Positions 48,144 through 59,358 are shown, numbered from the stretch's first letter. The stretch: 64,000 nucleotides of DNA from Macrosoma leucophasiata (GCA_036365455.1 JAWQUS010000030.1:2542001-2606000); one strand, 5' to 3'. Notes: generated by a model from the letters alone, not told the origin. A program made the numbers and translations.

Positions 48144-49907
48144 TTTTTCTTTCCATTTTTCTTTAAAAATAAAATATATTTCACAAGCATGTGTTAATGC
48201 GAAATAATATCAAACAATTATTAAGGGTAAAAGCGACTTCTTTACGATATTCAATAAACTGAAAAGTCTATTATATCGGTTGCCTAACTAGCATAGTTGG
48301 TAATAGATGGCGCTACTGCTACCATAAAGCAATGCAATAGATGTGAAGGAAAAAATCGACAAATCGGGCAGGGCTTCAGTAGCTCAATTGGAAGAGCGGC
48401 TGGACTAGATTCCCAGTAGGTCGCGAGTTCGAGCCTCGCCTGAAGTCAAATTTTTCTTTCCATTTTTCTTTAAAAATAAAATATATTTCACAAGCATGTG
48501 TTAATGCGAAATAATATCAAACAATTATTAAGGGTAAAAGCGACTTCTTTACGATATTCAATAAACTGAAAAGTCTATTATATCGGTTGCCTAACTAGCA
48601 TAGTTGGTAATAGATGGCGCTACTGCTACCATAAAGCAATGCAATAGATGTGAAGGAAAAAATCGACAAATCGGGCAGGGCTTCAGTAGCTCAATTGGAA
48701 GAGCGGCTGGACTAGATTCCCAGTAGGTCGCGAGTTCGAGCCTCGCCTGAAGTCAAATTTTTCTTTCCATTTTTCTTTAAAAATAAAATATATTTCACAA
48801 GCATGTGTTAATGCGAAATAATATCAAACAATTATTAAGGGTAAAAGCGACTTCTTTACGATATTCAATAAACTGAAAAGTCTATTATATCGGTTGCCTA
48901 ACTAGCATAGTTGGTAATAGATGGCGCTACTGCTACCATAAAGCAATGCAATAGATGTGAAGGAAAAAATCGACAAATCGGGCAGGGCTTCAGTAGCTCA
49001 ATTGGAAGAGCGGCTGGACTAGATTCCCAGTAGGTCGCGAGTTCGAGCCTCGCCTGAAGTCAAATTTTTCTTTCCATTTTTCTTTAAAAATAAAATATAT
49101 TTCACAAGCATGTGTTAATGCGAAATAATATCAAACAATTATTAAGGGTAAAAGCGACTTCTTTACGATATTCAATAAACTGAAAAGTCTATTATATCGG
49201 TTGCCTAACTAGCATAGTTGGTAATAGATGGCGCTACTGCTACCATAAAGCAATGCAATAGATGTGAAGGAAAAAATCGACAAATCGGGCAGGGCTTCAG
49301 TAGCTCAATTGGAAGAGCGGCTGGACTAGATTCCCAGTAGGTCGCGAGTTCGAGCCTCGCCTGAAGTCAAATTTTTCTTTCCATTTTTCTTTAAAAATAA
49401 AATATATTTCACAAGCATGTGTTAATGCGAAATAATATCAAACAATTATTAAGGGTAAAAGCGACTTCTTTACGATATTCAATAAACTGAAAAGTCTATT
49501 ATATCGGTTGCCTAACTAGCATAGTTGGTAATAGATGGCGCTACTGCTACCATAAAGCAATGCAATAGATGTGAAGGAAAAAATCGACAAATCGGGCAGG
49601 GCTTCAGTAGCTCAATTGGAAGAGCGGCTGGACTAGATTCCCAGTAGGTCGCGAGTTCGAGCCTCGCCTGAAGTCAAATTTTTCTTTCCATTTTTCTTTA
49701 AAAATAAAATATATTTCACAAGCATGTGTTAATGCGAAATAATATCAAACAATTATTAAGGGTAAAAGCGACTTCTTTACGATATTCAATAAACTGAAAA
49801 GTCTATTATATCGGTTGCCTAACTAGCATAGTTGGTAATAGATGGCGCTACTGCTACCATAAAGCAATGCAATAGATGTGAAGGAAAAAATCGACAAATC
49901 GGGCAGG

Positions 49908-49983
49908 GCTTCAGTAGCTCAATTGGAAGAGCGGCTGGACTAGATTCCCAGTAGGTCGCGAGTTCGAGCCTCGCCTGAAGTCA
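49908..49983 (+). ncRNA. tRNA-like core, plus unit 6 of the array
   Basis: Last of six plus copies (48373, 48680, 48987, 49294, 49601, 49908). Same sequence as the minus copies; an extra A precedes the TTTTT terminator here. Confidence 0.7.
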
Positions 49984-50071
49984 AAATTTTTCTTTCCATT
50001 TTTCTTTAAAAATAAAATATATTTCACAAGCATGTGTTAATGCGAAATAATATCAAACAATGACTTGAAAT

Positions 50072-50590
50072 ACTCACAGAATGTTTAGTTATTAAAATAA
50101 TATTAATAAATAAAAAAAAAAAGTTGTTTTTTGCCATTTTTTATAGATAAGTACCTAATGATACGGAAACCTTTGTATTTCGGCTCGCATTTGGCCAATT
50201 TTCTTGTATGGCCGGGCGCGTGAGAATGTCCATAATTTTGTAACTGTGTGGGATAATTTGGTCAAATATTAAGAACCTATTTTAATACTTATATTCACAA
50301 GAATCGAGTACTGAGCATCATGTATTATTCACCAGCTACTACTACCGTGTATAAGCATAAAAACCGTTCAGTCTTCGAATGGCCTTCGAGTCAACGACGC
50401 TTGATGTGTATCATAAAATTAAGTTCGTTTCAAGTTTCGTATCGCAAAACTTCAATTTGGATCCTCATTTAGTACAAGGAAGCTGTAAGGAGTTAGTTTT
50501 GAAAGTTCTGTTACCGTCTGCTTTGACGATATGTGGTTTTTGTAACTTTAAATGCAAATTAAATGTTTTAAATTGAATAACTTTTGGACT
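50072..50590. other. Stretch without recognised feature
   Basis: One open frame of 65 codons from the ATG at 50379 has no recognisable domain. TATAAG (50350) and TCAGT (50368) lie just upstream but only 20 bp apart. Not called as a gene. Confidence 0.3.
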
Positions 50591-50599
50591 TTTTTACCA

Positions 50600-50975
50600 T
50601 TTCATCATCATCATTTCAGCCAAAAGACGTCCACTGGTGAACAAAGGCCTCCCTCAAAGAATGCGACAACGAACGGTCCTGGGCCGCCCTCATCCAGAGA
50701 TTGCCTGCGACATTCTCATGCGGATCTCCTCATTTCTGATTCGATCTAGCAGAGATACTCTCCATCGTATCTTCCATCCTCTCTGAGTGACCTGTGTCTT
50801 CTTATAGGCCACGTTTCTGTCCCATACCTATGTCATCACTGGCAACACACATTGGTCATAAACCTTTTTCTTGAGACACTGCGGTAAGTCGGACGAGAAG
50901 ATGTATCGTAGCTTCCCGAACTCTGCCCAACCGAGTTGGATTCGGCGATTGACCTCTTTCTCGAAGTTGGACCGA
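50600..50975 (-). pseudogene. RTE LINE ORF C-terminal fragment and 3' end
   Basis: Minus strand: the 3' terminus GCCTTTGTTCACCAGTGGAC then CATCATC-type tail, preceded by a worn frame FEKEVNRRIQLGWAEFGKL ... LPQCLKKKVYDQCVLPVMT, typical of RTE/BovB-like C-termini. Contains stops; a dead fragment. Confidence 0.7.
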
Positions 50976-50977
50976 CC

Positions 50978-51067
50978 ATTTGGTTTTTACCATTTGGCGG
51001 CAGGTAAATAAGGTAATGCAGTGGTGCCTACGTCCTAGAGCTCCTGAAATACTGGAACTTTACCAAC
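50978..51067 (-). repeat. A repeat 5' fragment, reversed, diverged
   Basis: CCATTTGGCGGCAGGTAAAT, GGTAATGCAGTGGTGCCTAC. Confidence 0.55.
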
Positions 51068-51396
51068 CGTAGACAGTAGACAGTGGCGTAAGGATTTATG
51101 CTTTTTTATTACTGCGAGAGCTGCGAGCCCACTCCTGAAGAAAACGCCGCAGAGCCCGAAAGAGTTGTCGTATACGCCGATGAAGCCGCGAGTGACGAAG
51201 AAGTCCTTGTCCATATACCTCATGGCGATTATAGCGTATCCCCCATATGATGCAATAGGGTATCTTTAATTGAAAGCGACGGCTTAAATGATGATGCAAT
51301 CAATGACCACAAAACAAACAAAAATGCGTTTAGCTTATTTCTATTCCATAGACATTATATTACAAATTATATCTTACAAATAAGGCTTTCAACTAA

Positions 51397-52033
51397 GGAG
51401 ATGTTGCGAGCTCGGCTCTGGTTCGTACACTACCTCAAAAAATGGGTAAATTAAAGCAGAATCCGAAAAAATACAATTAATGTATTCAAGAATATATTTT
51501 AGAGTTACGACTACATTTAATTCAAACGATTTTATTATTTTTAACCATGTTCAAAATGGCCACGATACAGCCTACGCTAGGGGTAGTACCTACCTATGTA
51601 GATAAAACAAAACGAATGCTATCTGTATCTTACTAGTGCATCACATATTAACAAAAAAACGATGTATCGAATCGATCATTCTTTAAATTGGAAATCGATT
51701 AGTATTAAGTTCTTAGTAGTAACACATGAAATCGATTTCGATAGTATTTTGAAAATATTACTTTTTTCTCCAAGTATATATACAACATACAATCAAAAAC
51801 ATAACCTCATCGCAAATTGTAAGGAATTGGTCAAAATGACATCGGCCGCCATCCGCCATATTCGCCATGTTGGTTTTGAGTTTCAATTCTAACTGCAAAT
51901 AATGTTTTTATAACTGCAAAGAAAACTAAATAAGTGAAAATATGTAGTAAAAAACGTTTTTTATTGATTTTGCCTGTTAATGATATTGTGTACAATACAT
52001 GGCCGGAGGTCCACACATTTTTGCAACATCTCC
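51397..52033 (+). mobile_element. GGAGATGTTGC-TIR MITE, copy 3 (longest)
   Basis: GGAGATGTTGC at 51397-51407 and GCAACATCTCC at 52023-52033. About 190 bp longer than copies 1 and 2, with extra sequence around 51570-51780. Confidence 0.8.
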
Positions 52034-52395
52034 TTTTGCCAAAAGACGGAAAAATGTAATCCATATACCATTCAAGTGACGTAAGTGTAGTCAATCTATC
52101 TGTCGCGTGTTTACGACAAACGGTGCACATCTCGACAACGACTGTGTAGCGGCGACACAGGCGCCTCATTCACCTGGATCGCTGCCGTCAACAGGAAAGG
52201 GTAAGCGCGAATCGAATTTGTTAACTATGGGTTCGGTACCATTTTATATTAGGAAATGTTTGTCGTCTGTCTATTCGTACTTAAGGACAAAGTGTTTGAA
52301 ATATTATTTTCTCACATTTAAGTTTAACTAGTGGTGCAGCAAATTTACAGGCGTAGCAAAAGTGAATCCAATGTCATAATTAGAATTAGATTTTT

Positions 52396-52666
52396 ACTGG
52401 TGGTCGAGCTCCAGTGACGGAGCTCGCGGGCGTAAGCACTACCGCATTACCTAATATACTTGCCGCTAAATGGTAGTGTTCAGCACTATCGTGTTCCGTA
52501 TACGGCCCTGTAATTTCCGGCACAGAGGCATAACACCTAAGGCCTCAGGAGTGGTAACGCATCTGCATTTTGACATTGGTCTTTGTGTCGGTGTCTATAG
52601 GATGCAATCGTCACTTAACATCAATGTGAACTGCATGCTTGTTTGCCACTTCCAAAACATAAAAAA
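52396..52666 (+). repeat. A repeat, nearly full length
   Basis: ACTGGTGGTCGAGCTCCAGT to AAACATAAAAAA; lacks GGTCAGGTGGTAATG. Confidence 0.85.
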
Positions 52667-52816
52667 CCTAATAAAATAAACCAATAAAATTACTGTTCAG
52701 TGATGCAGTAGGTATTCCAGTAAGGAAGCAAAGTATGATGGCTTAGTTTTTAGCCTAGACGTCCGGGGTGTCCCAGACCAGTGTCCTTGACACTCAGGCC
52801 AGTGTTTCCGTTCTCA

Positions 52817-52980
52817 AACCTTGTCGGAGGCCTTATGGGCGGTTTGACAACATTCAGCGGGTTGGCCACTAACCCGTTTCTCCACCAATTCGCATTGGAG
52901 CAGCGTGGTGGAGTAAACTCTAGGCCCCTAAAAAAAGGGGAGAGACTAATGCCCAGCGGTGGAACGTATAAAAGGTTGTT
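52817..52980 (+). mobile_element. 5S-SINE, 5'-truncated
   Basis: CCTTGTCGGAGGCCTTATGG to GCCCAGCGGTGGAACGTAT; head missing. Confidence 0.7.
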
Positions 52981-53305
52981 GCTATGTTTTATTGCGAAAA
53001 ATCAAATAAAGTTAAACAAATAAAAATAATCGTGTTAATACGCGGCTCACAAACTGAACCCTAAAACCAGAAAAAGTTCTACACGCAAACACTAGAAAAA
53101 ACGTCGACCTACTTCCAAACCGACGGTTCCAGACTCCAGACCTGATTTTACCTTCCTTTTAAGCCTCTATTGTTTTACAAATCGACTCTATCTCGTCTAT
53201 ATAAGGTTTTATTTCGCTTAACATTCAGGGTCTAGCATTAAATTTCGATTAAGCCAAACGTTTAGTGGCTAGATTGGATTAGGTAATGGGTTTCAATCGT
53301 TTATT

Positions 53306-53408
53306 TTATCTAATGGAAGTAGCAAACAAGCATGCAGTTCACATTGATGTTAAGTGATGACTGCAGCATATAGACACCCACACAAAGACCAAGGTCAAAA
53401 TGCAGATG
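53306..53408 (-). repeat. A repeat 3' fragment, reversed
   Basis: TCTAATGGAAGTAGCAAACA to AAGGTCAAAATGCAGATG. Confidence 0.8.
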
Positions 53409-53761
53409 AAAATACAGAAAATGCACACTGCCCACAACATGAAATTAATAAATCGAAAGCCTGTATCCCCAAATTTTACACAACATTAATTTACGACCAC
53501 CAGACAGACACGCAAACTGCATTAGACGCGTCGGATTGATATGATGTGGTTTTCAAACTATAATGATACGCATAAATCCGGTTTACATGCAGCTTGAACC
53601 GGTTAATTCTGGTTTTGTAATGAATTTGAACTATTTATCGATAAAATTACTCATGAAATGTCTCATAAAATCCAAACCAATTATCGACATTTTATTGGAA
53701 ATGCGAAAAGAGGACCTTTGGCAATGAATTCAAGGACTTATCCAAAAAAGGCATTTATTTC

Positions 53762-54152
53762 TCTACTAGCTATTACGGCGACTTCGTCCACATGGACTTC
53801 AGGTATATCCGCTATTGTTGAAAGATATAAAGATTAATTAATGAGTAGTAATTTAGAGGTAAGTCATTTTGTTGTAAAATAGTTAAGTCAATCATGATAC
53901 CTACATGCAACAGCAATTGCAGAAAGAGATAGTGGAGAGAGAGTATGTGATAAGGAAAATAATAAAAGGAAAAAAATAAGCATTTTATCCTAATTTTGAA
54001 AGATTCGAGATATTAATTACAGATGTAATAAGAAAGAGCTCATCCTATCTGTGTGCAAAATTTCATCGAAAACTAGCCGCTTTAGCGTAATTCAGCAAAA
54101 ACCTAAAAAGCAACTAAACATCCATGCTTTCAGATTCATAATAGTAGTAAGA
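53762..54152 (+). mobile_element. Old LINE 3' end (family of 63485)
   Basis: TACTAGCTATTACGGCGACT at the start; CAAAATTTCATCGAAAACTA and AAACATCCATGCTTTCAGAT towards the end follow the order seen at 63485-63770. Strongly diverged. Confidence 0.45.
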
Positions 54153-54154
54153 TA

Positions 54155-55075
54155 GAAAGATATAGCCCCACATACGAAAACAAAGTGTAAAGTGAATAAA
54201 ATAATGAAAAAGTTTTTTTTTCCATTTTCCAATCATACTAACTGAATTGGAGGCTTCACATTGATATAGTGCGGTTTTAAAACCACAATAATTTTACACA
54301 TAGGTAGGTAAATCATGTTTGAATAGAGTTTGAACTGTTTCAAAGCGAGATAAACCTAGTTTTGCTTTAATTTGAAGTTTTATCCTTAAATAGGTGCATG
54401 AATTAATTCGCGTTGAGTTTAAACAGTAATGAATAATGTACCTTCTACTAATTTGTGCATTTACTATGCATTCATTTGAACAAATTGTTCATATTGATAT
54501 TTAACTTTGTGTGATACTTACTGAACGTAGGTATATATATCTACATAAGGTAATTCATATATGCACATATTCTCATTGTTATGGTTTCGTAGTCTACAAG
54601 GTAATCTATAGATTTTGGCGGGAGTGTAGGGTAACAAGGGACCATACACCTAAATTGACATAGTGTATGTCTATTATCATTCACTTTTCTTTTGTAAAAT
54701 GACACATCATGAGTATTTTTTAAAAATCCTAATCATAAATACATTGTTGTATTTAATTAGCCTTTTTTGCTTTTGAATTTAATATCAACTGATGCAATAA
54801 GATGCCTTCCAGAAAGACTAATGAACATCAAAATAGACTTCATATCAATTCCTCTCCGCCATTCGACTGAGTGCTTCGAAATTATATTTTATATCAGCGA
54901 TACATGAACGAATTGCTGACATAGGACTAGATCTGAGTTAGGTACGTTTCAGTCAACGCACGACGAACACAATTTTTCTCATCGGCTTACGAAGTTATCG
55001 CGCTACCAAATCGTATTACCTTGACATTGTAGGCGCGAGTGATGAGGTGAAAGCGATCAAGTGTTATTTTGCTGT
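54155..55075. other. AT-rich stretch without recognised feature
   Basis: No ORF or repeat recognised. Confidence 0.3.
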
Positions 55076-55111
55076 CTTTCATCACTCCAGCTGATATACG
55101 TCCACTGCTGG

Positions 55112-55166
55112 ACTGGTGGTAGAGCTCCAATGACGAAGCTCGCGGGCGTAGGCACCACCGCATTAA
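55112..55166 (+). repeat. A repeat, 5' part, split by a 5S-SINE
   Basis: CTGGTGGTAGAGCTCCAATG to CACCACCGCATTA, continuing at 55604. Confidence 0.85.
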
Positions 55167-55603
55167 TAATAATAATGGCAACCCATTATACATCCCAATG
55201 CTGGGCACGAGTCTCTCCCTTTTTTCGGGGAGGCCTGGAGCATAGTCCACCACGCTGCTCCAATGCGGATTGGTGGAGGTGGGTGGGTTAGTGGCCAACC
55301 CGCTGTCGGATGTTTTTCAAACCGCCCGTAAGGCCTCCGACAAGGTTTAACGACTGCTATCTATCGATAGCAACCGAGTCCGACGGCTTAACTTGCCCTC
55401 CGAAGCACGGAAACGCGCATTTAATTTGCCACTTGCGGTCACCCATCACACTAGCCGACCGCGCCCGTAGTGCTTAACCGAGTAGATCGCTTACAGCGAC
55501 GGGACCATGCGCGCTTCCGTCATCAATAGTATGTATGTATGTATCTTCACGCCAGGATGGCGCTGAGGCCTAACGTGGTAGGTGGGCCATGCGCACTTCT
55601 AAC
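55167..55603 (-). mobile_element. 5S-SINE insertion with LINE scrap, in an A repeat
   Basis: Minus-strand 5S-SINE with an ATT tail at its left border, head at about 55440-55520, followed by an RTE-like LINE terminus (GTATGTATCTTCACGCCAGG) and a second piece of SINE-like head (GGGCCATGCGCACTTCT). ACCACCGCATTA stands on both sides (55155-55166, 55605-55616): a 12-bp target duplication. Confidence 0.8.
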
Positions 55604-55850
55604 TACCACCGCATTAACTAATTAATATACTTGCCGCTAAATGGTAGTGTTCAGCACTATCGTGTTCCGGTCAGGTGGTAATGTACGGCCCTGTAATTTC
55701 CGGCACAGAGGCATAAGGCCTTAGGCCTCAGGAGTGGTAACGCATATACATTTTGACCTTGGTCTTTGTGTGGATGTCTATAGGCTGCAGTCATCACTTA
55801 ACATCAATGTGAACCGCATGCTTGTTTGCCACTTCCATTACATAAAAAAA
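55604..55850 (+). repeat. A repeat, 3' part
   Basis: Resumes at ACCACCGCATTA and runs to ACATAAAAAAA. Confidence 0.85.
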
Positions 55851-55914
55851 CAAAGCTTTCCCCAAAAGACGACAGTACTGTGCGTCATTAGGATATGCCG
55901 TAATCGCCACGCTT

Positions 55915-56098
55915 GGCATGCGGATTGGCGATCGCAGTGGCGGTAGTTTTATCCCAGGATCTTGCGTTATTGCACCTACCTCCGCCCCATTGGAATTGGT
56001 TTGATCACCATTGTTCGGTTGACTGAGTGCACTGGTGGAAGAATTCTCTTTCAGTAGAAGAAAATTCTTCCGCTAGTGGGCGATGGGGTCGTCACGTC
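55915..56098 (-). repeat. P repeat, reversed
   Basis: TGGCGATCGCAGTGGCGGTA, CCATTGTTCGGTTGACTGAG, GAAAATTCTTCCGCTAGTGG. Confidence 0.6.
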
Positions 56099-56642
56099 CC
56101 CACGCCAGTCTGCAGTTTACTGTCTTTAGGATTGCTATAATAAAGAATTTGTAACTAGGTACAGTGCTCATCAAGAAATAATGCATATCGAGCCTATGAA
56201 AGTGACAATCTGCTAGTTTCGGCTCCATAGAGCGTTATCTCTGCTGCACACTGCCTACGTAAGCATCCGTAGTCCGGTAGTCAAAACTTGATCAAAATGG
56301 TCGACAAACGCCAAATAGGTAAGGTACGAAAGAGATAAACGCTCTACAGATCCGAAATAAGCCGATGTCTCTTCCTGAGGTTGGTGCATTATTTCTTGTT
56401 GGATACTGTACTGTAGGCCTGCCTGTTATAACAGGCATATAAACAAGAGGAACCAATGAAAACGTGTTACCACTTTTGGATATAATAATATGTGGGCGAT
56501 TTGTAAAGATTAGGCACTGCAACCTATAGGTAGAGCTCGAAGAGCTCATTAATTTTTTGTATTGTCATCAAAGTATTACCTTACCAAGAGTGTAGTTTTG
56601 AATTTAGAAGTATGGCTGTCACGATTGAAAGATTCACTGTCA

Positions 56643-56712
56643 GCTCTCACCTACACGTTTACTACAAATCAAGAATCCTATCTTGATTTGTAGTAAACGT
56701 GTAGGTGAGAGC
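56643..56712. repeat. Perfect hairpin 1, 32-bp stem, 6-nt loop
   Basis: 56643-56674 (GCTCTCACCTACACGTTTAC...) is the exact reverse complement of 56681-56712; the loop is ATCCTA. Confidence 0.97.
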
Positions 56713-56715
56713 AAT

Positions 56716-56783
56716 AAAATTGTAAAGAAGTTCAATAAATGCAGTGTTCCTACACTGCATTTATTGAACTTCTTTACAATTTT
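56716..56783. repeat. Perfect hairpin 2, 32-bp stem, 4-nt loop
   Basis: 56716-56747 (AAAATTGTAAAGAAGTTCAA...) is the exact reverse complement of 56752-56783; the loop is TCCT. It starts three bases after hairpin 1 ends. Confidence 0.97.
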
Positions 56784-56929
56784 ACCAATGGCTTAGAGGC
56801 AATACAACTTGGGCCTAAGGTGTAGCGTGGTGAAGTGGTTTTTTAAGCAGATATGTATACTACAATAATAATATACCATCAATGCGATCTACATGCTCGT
56901 TTCTCACTTCATGACATGAACAAAATACT

Positions 56930-57812
56930 GGAAAAAGTGCCAATTTTTGGGAACTTTTCGCTATTCCCTCAAAATCGCGAATTTCTTTTCACTTGCATGC
57001 ACAAATTGTAGTATAGAGTTCTCAGAATACAGACTGCAGCCTAACAGACGGTGCAATACTTCGTTATTACATCCCCATACTGATCTCTCTACACCAATAT
57101 ATGTTAGTTTTGTTAAGGAAATAAGGATATTTGACTGACTGCAGATAAATTATAAATTCATCCATTTTAGGGTTCCTTACCTCTTAAAGACGATGAATGA
57201 TGAAAAACGGGTCTTAAAGCGAACGTTTGTGACTTTTTACAAACAATGGTTTTCAAAGTACAGTTTGTGACACATCAGATACAAACAAAGTCTTCTTGTA
57301 AGGATTGGAAAGAAATAGCAAATACACGTTTTTTTACTGTTTAATAATCACTAGTTTTGAAGTTGAAGTTGACCTCTCCTCATTTCGAAAACAATAGGAA
57401 AAAGTTATACGGAAAATTACAGGAATAAAAATATGCATAGTTCTTATATAAGTATCTTATGTATGTATATGAACTATAGGTATATAGTGAAAAGAAAACA
57501 TAACAAATCAAAAGAATTCAATCTCATATTCAACCCTATCATACTTAACATGAGTAATAGTATGAGATAGAATCGTTTGATCATAAGACTCGTTATTTCG
57601 GAATGCTATTCTTATCACAGAGCATTTTATCTACCCTGTTATCATAGGAAACACATCCCTCGGGCTACAGGAGGGAACCTTCGATTCTCTTAAAGGGTAC
57701 GACTGTAGAGTTTGAGAATAACAGCTAATATACTCCCCTGAATTGTTTGTATGAAACAGTTGCTCGCCGCGACTTTGTCCGTGTGATTTAATTTTGGTAC
57801 AAAAAAAGTTTT
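56930..57812. other. Stretch without recognised feature
   Basis: No ORF. A worn TTGCTCGCCGCGACTTTGTC at 57760 recalls the LINE family of 63485. Confidence 0.3.
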
Positions 57813-57815
57813 TTT

Positions 57816-58107
57816 ACTGGTGGTAGAGCTCCAGTGACGGAGCTCGCGGACGTAGGCACCACCGCATTACCTAATATACTTGCCGCTAAATGGTAGTGTT
57901 CAGCACTATCGTGTTCCGGTCAGGTGGTAATGTACGGCCCTGTAATTTCCGGCACAGAGGCATAACACCCTTAGGCCTCAGGAGTGGTAACGCATCTGCA
58001 TTTTGACCTTGGTCTTTGTGTGGGTGTCTATAGGCTGCAGTCATCACTTAACATCAATGTGAACTGCATGCTTGTTTGCCACTTCCATTACATAAAAAAA
58101 AAAAAAA
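57816..58107 (+). repeat. A repeat, full length, reference copy
   Basis: About 280 bp plus a 14-A tail. The 5' end folds into a hairpin: GGTGGT pairs with ACCACC, and inside it GAGCTCC pairs with GGAGCTC. No clear Pol III A box; a weak B-box-like GTGTTCAGCACT. The 3' end GCATGCTTGTTTGCCACTTC plus poly(A) resembles lepidopteran LINE termini. I read it as a LINE-mobilised non-autonomous retroposon; nearly forty copies or parts are in this window. Confidence 0.85.
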
Positions 58108-58119
58108 GTTTTGTAAAAG

Positions 58120-58195
58120 ATATCATCATCATCACTCCAGCCGAAAGACATCCACAGCTGGACAAAGCCTTCCCCAAAGATGCCCACAACAGTGT
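58120..58195 (-). repeat. RTE 3'-terminal scrap
   Basis: ATCATCATCATCACTCCAGC, GACATCCACAGCTGGACAAA; reversed RTE terminus. Similar scraps are at 27735 and 55080. Confidence 0.5.
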
Positions 58196-58232
58196 TGTGC
58201 GTCATTACATGGTTTTTAGTTTTTAGTTCATT

Positions 58233-58503
58233 ACTGGTGGTAGAGCTCCAGTGATGGAGCTCGCGGGCGTAGGCACTACCGCATTGCCGCTAAATTGTAG
58301 TATACAGCGCTAGTGTGTTCCGGTCAGGTGGCAATGTACGGCCCTGTAATTTGCGGCACAGATGCATAACATCATAGGCCTCAGGACTGGTAACGCATCT
58401 GCATTTTGACCTTGGTCTTTGTGTGGATGTCTAAAGGCTGCAGTCATCACTTAACATCAATGTAAACTGCATGCTTGTTCGCAACTACGATTACAAAAAA
58501 AAA
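58233..58503 (+). repeat. A repeat, nearly full length
   Basis: ACTGGTGGTAGAGCTCCAGT to ATTACAAAAAAAAA; about 12 bp missing after CCGCATT. Confidence 0.85.
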
Positions 58504-58564
58504 GAAAATAGTTGCAACTTCTGTTAGAATCCGAAATCAATTTCTCTTTTAAATTAAACATTTT

Positions 58565-58843
58565 TTTCAGTAATAAACTAACCGGTGGACCAACCGTAAC
58601 GTTTTTTAAAAAACGAAAAAAGGATTTATTTAACTGTACACAAGCAATTTGTTACTTTCCCAATATCCGATACAAGCAATCTTTTATAAAGGCTATGTTG
58701 ATGATATTAAATATTCTGACCACAATAAATTTTACCTGCCCATTTCTTTTACGTCCCAATATACTGCCACCGTAACTTTTGTCGACCCATTTTCTAAGGC
58801 TCTCGAGGACTTAACAACTGCAGTGGATACCAATATTAGATAA
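58565..58843 (+). other. Possible broken coding remnant
   Basis: A frame with GGPTVTFFKKRKKDLFNCTQ is followed, one base out of phase, by FYKGYVDDIKYSDHNKFYLP to a stop at 58841. A CAG acceptor-like site is at 58569. It could be an exon or TE remnant; not identified. Confidence 0.2.
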
Positions 58844-59062
58844 ATATATTAGAATAAGCTTTTTTAAAAATGTAATAAGTGACAAACAATGCAGCCTATG
58901 GAAACAAAACCGATAAATAAAAAAACATTAACAAAAAAATAAACCGCCGAAAAAAAATGAAACTGAAAAGCAAAAAAATTAAATTTTGTGTCGGCGCCAA
59001 ACGGACCCGTGCCCACTCGTTGGGCGTCAACGCATGCAGATAATGAATATGTTGTACTATTT

Positions 59063-59356
59063 ATTTTTCGTCATGCTCGGTTGGTTTGGGCATATAGAAA
59101 GAATGTCGAATGAGCGAATGACTAAACAGATATACAATGCGAATGTGGATGGTTACAGAGGCCCAGGCAGACCAAGACTGACCTACCATGACCAAATAGC
59201 TCGAGTTCTGTCTGAGGGTGGGGTCAAAAGTCTTAGGAATCGGCGTGCATGTATGAAGAGAATGATGAAGGTAGACGAGGCACGAGAAGTACGTCAGGAC
59301 CGGGATATCTGGCGCTCTACACTCTCTGCCTACCCCGTTAGGGACCTGGCGTGAAG

Positions 59357-59358
<2 letters not shown>
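59063..59358 (+). pseudogene. RTE-like LINE 3' fragment
   Basis: About 93 codons matching the C-terminus of the ORF at 17736 (GHIERMSNERMTKQIYNANV to AYPVRDLA), then GGCGTGAAGATACA. Confidence 0.85.

Larger units (their letters stand above)
46475..50059. mobile_element. T element 4: giant inverted array of twelve 307-bp units with one target duplication
   Basis: Six minus units (46475-48143) are followed by six plus units (48144-50059). The same point of the tRNA-like core recurs exactly every 307 bp: minus at 46521, 46828, 47135, 47442, 47749, 48056; plus at 48373, 48680, 48987, 49294, 49601, 49908. Units look identical to the base apart from one extra A near 49985. The whole block is flanked by ATGACTTGAAAT at 46463-46474 and 50060-50071. 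Its left end is the A-rich tract (reverse of CTTTAAAAATAAAATAT), its right end GCGAAATAATATCAAACA, the same two ends as in the inverted copies at 9691, 39208 and 61732. Confidence 0.93.
56525..56925 (+). repeat. Very old A repeat interrupted by two hairpins
   Basis: GGTAGAGCTCGAAGAGCTCA (56529) recalls the 5' end; GAGGCAATACAACTTGGGCC and ACATGCTCGTTTCTCACTTC (56797-56912) recall the middle and 3' end. The hairpins at 56643-56783 occupy the centre. Confidence 0.35.

Noticed and set aside
46512..49983. Cluster of functional tRNA genes
   Set aside because: The anticodon arm is mispaired and one base too long, and the units are mobile repeats with target duplications.
46475..50059. CRISPR-like regular repeats
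   Set aside because: Units are 307 bp, identical along their whole length, with no unique spacers, and lie in a eukaryotic genome.
50350..50576. Promoter (TATAAG plus TCAGT) and small gene at 50379
   Set aside because: The spacing of 20 bp is too short for a standard core promoter, and the 65-residue frame shows no signal peptide or motif.
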